64,000 nt of DNA. It comes from Fragilaria crotonensis. Its lineage: Eukaryota > Bacillariophyta > Fragilariophyceae > Fragilariales > Fragilariaceae. The translations under genes were made by a program, and so were the position numbers. The notes under the pieces were generated by a model. That model saw nothing but the letters and a program-made list of their open reading frames with translations, was not told where the DNA came from and ran no database searches. The DNA is taken from contig JAKSYS010000094.1 in the NCBI GenBank assembly GCA_022925895.1, forward strand, positions 1-64,000. The letters run 5' to 3'. Positions within the stretch are counted from its first letter, which is position 1. The number at the start of each line of letters is the position of its first letter. Below are positions 60,441 to 64,000 of this stretch, piece after piece.

Positions 60441-61713
60441 CGGGGTTGCGGGAAACACCGATTTTTCACTACGGTTCCCGCAACCCCGGAAAATTCCGGT
60501 GTACAGCGCAGTACTGGTATCAGTAGAGAGTACTGAAATATGGAGTATGTATAAGAGTATAGCAACAATATATATATACTAGACTACGTATAAAATGAAA
60601 TAATATATTTGATTACGTGTGCTGCTTCCTCCTAAAAACCCAGAACTCTACTACAGAGAAAACCGTTTTCCAGGGTTTTTAACGGCGTCTTGGATCTCTG
60701 CCATTGATCAGTTTGTATAGTGTAGTAGTATGATATATGCATATATGTCATACCATGGTACTAGTACCTTTGATTACCATGTAAGAAAGGCAAAGGACAA
60801 AGCCGGCAGCTTTTTTAGGCGGGGATGCGGGAAACAGCTGGTTTCGATTTGTTGCTTCGTACTATTATCGAAAAATGGAGCTCGACAAAAATAGCGTCTT
60901 TCAGAGAATTTTCGAGTTGTCCGGAGGATTTTCGAGTTGTCCTTCTGGATCACTTCTTAACCCTATTTTTGTGTAGCTTCTGGTATAGGTCTACAGCGAT
61001 TAAAAAGAAGTGATCCCAATTCCGGATCACTCATTTCTTGAAACGACTTTTCAGAGCGATTTGACTTTTTGAAACTCGTTTCAGAGGATGAAAATACTTT
61101 TACATGGACTACTCTAGTGACATTCCTACACACCCTAGTACTCAGTACCGCTATGCATTAGGGATACGCTCTCGGAAAACTTCTCGGATCACTCGGACAA
61201 CTTCTCGGATCACTCGGACAACTTCTCGGATCACTCGGACAACTTCCTACATGATTGTCGAATCCGTGTTGAGCTCTCTCTGATGCAATAGCGTGACACC
61301 AGAGAATCAATTCCAGCCGGTTCCCGCAACCCCTAAAAAAACTGCCGACTTTGTCCTTCGCGTATCTTACATGCTCATCATAGGTATGACATATATGCAT
61401 ATATCATACGATAGCAATACAAGCTGTTTAATGGAAGCGCGATCCGAGACGCTGTTACGAACCCTGGAAAACGGTGTTCTCGCTAGTAGTAGAGTTCTGG
61501 GTTTTTAGGAGGAAGCATACGTAATCAAATATATTATTTCATTTAATGCGTAGTCTACTATATATATATATTGTTACTATACTCTTATACTACAGTACTC
61601 TGTATTCCAGTACAGTACTTGTATTCTGTACTGATTCCAGAACTGAACTGTACGCCGGAATTCTTCGGGGTTGCGGGAACCGTATTGAAAAATCGGTGTT
61701 TCCCGCAACCCCG
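60441..61713. mobile_element. Non-coding element with about 400-bp terminal inverted repeats
   Basis: The left arm (60441 to about 60840) begins CGGGGTTGCGGGAAACACCG. The right arm (about 61310-61713) is its reverse complement. They match in blocks: the GC-rich ends, an ATATATATA stretch, a CTCCTAAAAACCCAGAACTCTA block, an ATATATGCATATAT block and a CTTTTTTAG/GCCGGCAG block. The core (about 60841-61309) has no open frame of note. It carries inverted GGATCACTTCTT/AAGAAGTGATCC words and a 21-bp tandem repeat. It is probably a non-autonomous DNA transposon. The flanking duplication is unclear. Confidence 0.75.
61178..61240. repeat. Three perfect 21-bp tandem units
   Basis: AACTTCTCGGATCACTCGGAC is repeated three times without change in the core of the long-inverted-repeat element. 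The GGATCACT word also occurs elsewhere in the core (about 60949 and 61024). Confidence 0.9.
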
Positions 61714-62536
61714 ACCAGCCAGTTACCCTTTAACTTAGTTAACCCCGCCCTGTCTCAGTTGTATCCTACTGGACGTTGCAGTTTTTAGTTAAGTAACCAA
61801 CAAGTTTCAGTAGTTAGTTAAGTCACTCGAGTAGCCCCAGTAGTTGGTTAGTTAACTGCCGTGATTTCTTTAAAAGTTGCAGTTAACTAACTGCAGTTAA
61901 CCGGAGGTCCAGTAACTTATCACCGACCCCTGGCACCAGTACTGCCGTTAAAAAGATCGTCACTATTCCATCTACCGGTAGACGGTAGACTATGTTTCTG
62001 TATCATATTCCTTTTTTATATAATGTATGTGTGGTGTCAGACAACGGTATACGTACTTGTACTGGTAAAGGCGACATTTTCAGTTGTATGTGATAGTTGT
62101 CCCTGGTACTCCGAATACCGAGTATCACTCCGCGAGCATTCGTTTGCCCCATGTCAACGTAAAGAGTCATCTTTTGATGCCCCTCGCGAATGTGTCCGAT
62201 GTCCCCCGATTCCCGATGAAGTGTCAATTGTGTGTGTGTCCCACAAGAATTGGAATCTCCGGGCTATAGCCTAGTGCGCACAACCAGGACAGTAGACAGT
62301 GTGCTCACATGAGTTTGCTCTAGTAGCACTCTACTGGTTGCGCGTGCCAAGGCCGAAAAAGGCACGACCGGACCTTCTCTATTTAAAGAATAAAGAATCT
62401 CGATCGAAACAGATCTTCGAAAGACATCTGTGGCAATCCTTTCATACGCGGGTGGCATGCGGATGACGCTCGCACGTTTGTGCAGTTCGTGGATTCTTTT
62501 CCACCGTACAAACGCACTTCACGCACTTGTCTCCAA
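61714..62536 (+). other. Upstream region of the PC-esterase-like gene
   Basis: No gene recognised. Repeated AGTTAGTTAA/TTAACTAACT words lie at about 61735-61900. The promoter is presumably in the last few hundred bases; a CTATTTAAAGAATAAAG stretch at about 62378 could include a TATA-like element, but this is unproven. Confidence 0.35.
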
Positions 62537-63835
62537 ATGACGATCATGGCCACCACCATCATGCGACGAAAGCGACATGCGGCGACTGTTCGACCCTACT
62601 TTCGATTGCCACGGGTGAAGACAATTACTTTACTTCTAGTAGTTTTGTTCCTGTTATACCTGTGCTCGACGTTTTTGATTACCACACGCGGATTCTTGTT
62701 TGAAGATATCAAGCCTTCGAATTTCCAATCCGTTGCTGGACTGCCACGTCATTTGTCGAACAGAGTGTCTGTGTCAAGGACCACGGATGGATGTGGAATC
62801 GTTAAGAATCCCAAAAACATCCGCTGGCGAACCTACAATGCAGAGGATTGGGAAATGTACAATCGGATTGAGCAATGCATTAATTGGTATGATAGGGGAG
62901 CGTACCTTAGTGCTTACAACGCGACCAACTTCCGAAGGCTTGACTGCAATCAACAAGTCGATCCTGCCACCACTCTTTTGACCCTTCAGAAGTATCATAC
63001 TATATACATCTTAGGTGATTCGGTGCTGCAGCAACAGTTTATAGCGCTCATGTGTACTATTGACCCAAAGCACGAGAACGTGGACCCAATAGGGAAGTTG
63101 GACGTTCATCTTAAGGATTGGTATTTTTTCAACTACTCACATCCACAAGGTGTTACACAATTCAAGTTCTTCAAGGTCGGTTTACTCTTTGATATGGAGC
63201 AAAAGGCATTTTTTAAAACCCATTTCCCAGATTCTATCAAGGCTGCCACTGCGAATGATGCCATCATACTGCACGTTGGGGGGCACTATCGCAGCGGAAA
63301 TGCACAATATATGATGGCAGTTCTAAAATACATGTCGTTGCGGTCATTCGACTCGCTGGCCCCGATGTTTCTCGTCGAGCCCAACATCGAGGAGTGGCCC
63401 ACGCGGAATGGACTGTTTTCAGGTCCTACCTATAGCAATCTCAGTGATTGCCAGCCACTTACAGAGGAGCGCATGCTTGGACGAGGACAAATGGTAGCCG
63501 ATTTGACGTTCGATGAGAAGGATGAAATGGAACCTGTTAGCTTAAGTATTTTTCACGACCTGTACCCCGGTAAGGAGTATGAATCAGTGATGGGAAATGA
63601 AACATACAAATGTTACCCAGACTGCACGCCTCAAAAATGGAGGTTGGACATGGTAAGGCGACAACTCGCAGTTTCGAACATCCACATTGTTCCAGTTTGG
63701 TGGCAAATGGCCGCGTTGAATTTGCAGCACGGGATCATCACTGCGCGAAAGCCTGGCGACTGCATCCACAAGGATATAAGCACGCTGATCAGCATGAATG
63801 ATCAGCTCGTGCGAACAATGATGAAAGCGCAGTAA
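62537..63835 (+). CDS. PC-esterase-like (GDSL/SGNH acyl-esterase) type II membrane protein
   Basis: An intact frame with ATG at 62537 gives 432 residues; the frame is open further upstream without an ATG. A short basic cytosolic tail (MRRKRH) precedes one membrane anchor at about 29-50 (TITLLLVVLFLLYLCSTFLITT). The lumenal domain has ILGDSVLQQQF with the likely nucleophile Ser162, a second block LHVGGHYRSG and a C-terminal D408-C-I-H411 that supplies the Asp-His pair. GDS plus DxxH is the layout of PC-esterases (PMR5/TBL and Cas1-like), Golgi enzymes that add or remove acetyl groups on polysaccharides. Two conserved Cys pairs and YKCYPDCTPQKWRLD are likely family-specific. A truncated paralogue lies at 37.5-38.3 kb. 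Substrate and direction of reaction are unknown. Confidence 0.72.
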   Translation: MTIMATTIMRRKRHAATVRPYFRLPRVKTITLLLVVLFLLYLCSTFLITTRGFLFEDIKPSNFQSVAGLPRHLSNRVSVSRTTDGCGIVKNPKNIRWRTYNAEDWEMYNRIEQCINWYDRGAYLSAYNATNFRRLDCNQQVDPATTLLTLQKYHTIYILGDSVLQQQFIALMCTIDPKHENVDPIGKLDVHLKDWYFFNYSHPQGVTQFKFFKVGLLFDMEQKAFFKTHFPDSIKAATANDAIILHVGGHYRSGNAQYMMAVLKYMSLRSFDSLAPMFLVEPNIEEWPTRNGLFSGPTYSNLSDCQPLTEERMLGRGQMVADLTFDEKDEMEPVSLSIFHDLYPGKEYESVMGNETYKCYPDCTPQKWRLDMVRRQLAVSNIHIVPVWWQMAALNLQHGIITARKPGDCIHKDISTLISMNDQLVRTMMKAQ

Positions 63836-64000
63836 TCGCAGAGATGACACTGCTTTATGTTGCGTAGATTAATGCTCGACTCGCCTTGCACCGGTAGATG
63901 TTTTGCGCGTCAGTGTTCGCGTCGAATGATGGCCAATGTCGCACTCACGTCCATCACGACGACCCTTGTGTTGTGACACCAACGATTCGCAAATGTAATG
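63836..64000 (+). other. 3' flank of the PC-esterase-like gene
   Basis: Non-coding by inspection; no poly(A) signal could be assigned. Confidence 0.3.

Noticed and set aside
61178-61240. Regular short repeats resembling a CRISPR array
   Set aside because: The units are directly adjacent with no spacers, and the genome is eukaryotic.

Overview
The window looks like nuclear DNA of a unicellular eukaryotic alga, most likely a pennate diatom. It has short GT-AG introns, a Zn2Cys6 transcription factor, a CHASE-type hybrid histidine kinase, a sirtuin, an arginyl-tRNA-protein transferase, Copia elements of diatom type and many DNA transposons. No rRNA, tRNA or CRISPR array was seen. The taxonomic call is an inference from gene content.

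Layout. 1-11.3 kb is transposon-rich: a foldback repeat (666-817), a decayed Crypton-like tyrosine recombinase (about 5.3-6.1 kb), a Mutator-like element with 422-bp terminal inverted repeats and a perfect 9-bp target duplication (6472-10418), and a small Harbinger-type element (10572-11315). 11.5-15.4 kb is one 1.3-kb unit repeated three times in tandem. 15.9-22.7 kb holds two convergent, frame-disrupted host genes: a Zn2Cys6 regulator (+) and a long Ser/Arg-rich protein (-). 22.9-28.7 kb is a young Copia element with nearly identical LTRs, inserted about 190 bp upstream of the Ser/Arg-rich gene. 30.4-40.1 kb is the most gene-rich part: a single-pass membrane protein (-), a 1.5-kb Harbinger deletion derivative, a three-exon multi-pass membrane protein (+), a SIR2 deacylase (-), a broken PC-esterase copy (+) and ATE1 (-). 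40.7-44.1 kb is a large DDE transposon flanked by TA. 44.9-51.1 kb is an old, heavily broken Copia fossil. 51.3-54.6 kb has an O6-alkylguanine-DNA alkyltransferase (+) and a CHASE/histidine-kinase/receiver gene (-). 55-60.4 kb holds a degenerate minisatellite, a Copia scrap and DNA with no recognisable gene. 60.4-61.7 kb is a non-coding element with roughly 400-bp inverted repeats. 62.5-63.8 kb is an intact PC-esterase-like type II membrane protein, a paralogue of the broken copy at 37.5 kb.

The host genes do not form a pathway. They are housekeeping or regulatory genes (protein arginylation, NAD-dependent deacylation, alkyl-DNA repair, two-component sensing, glycan esterification) among mobile elements. 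Several host genes need frame changes to be read through while their neighbours are intact, so either local pseudogenisation or assembly indels must be considered.
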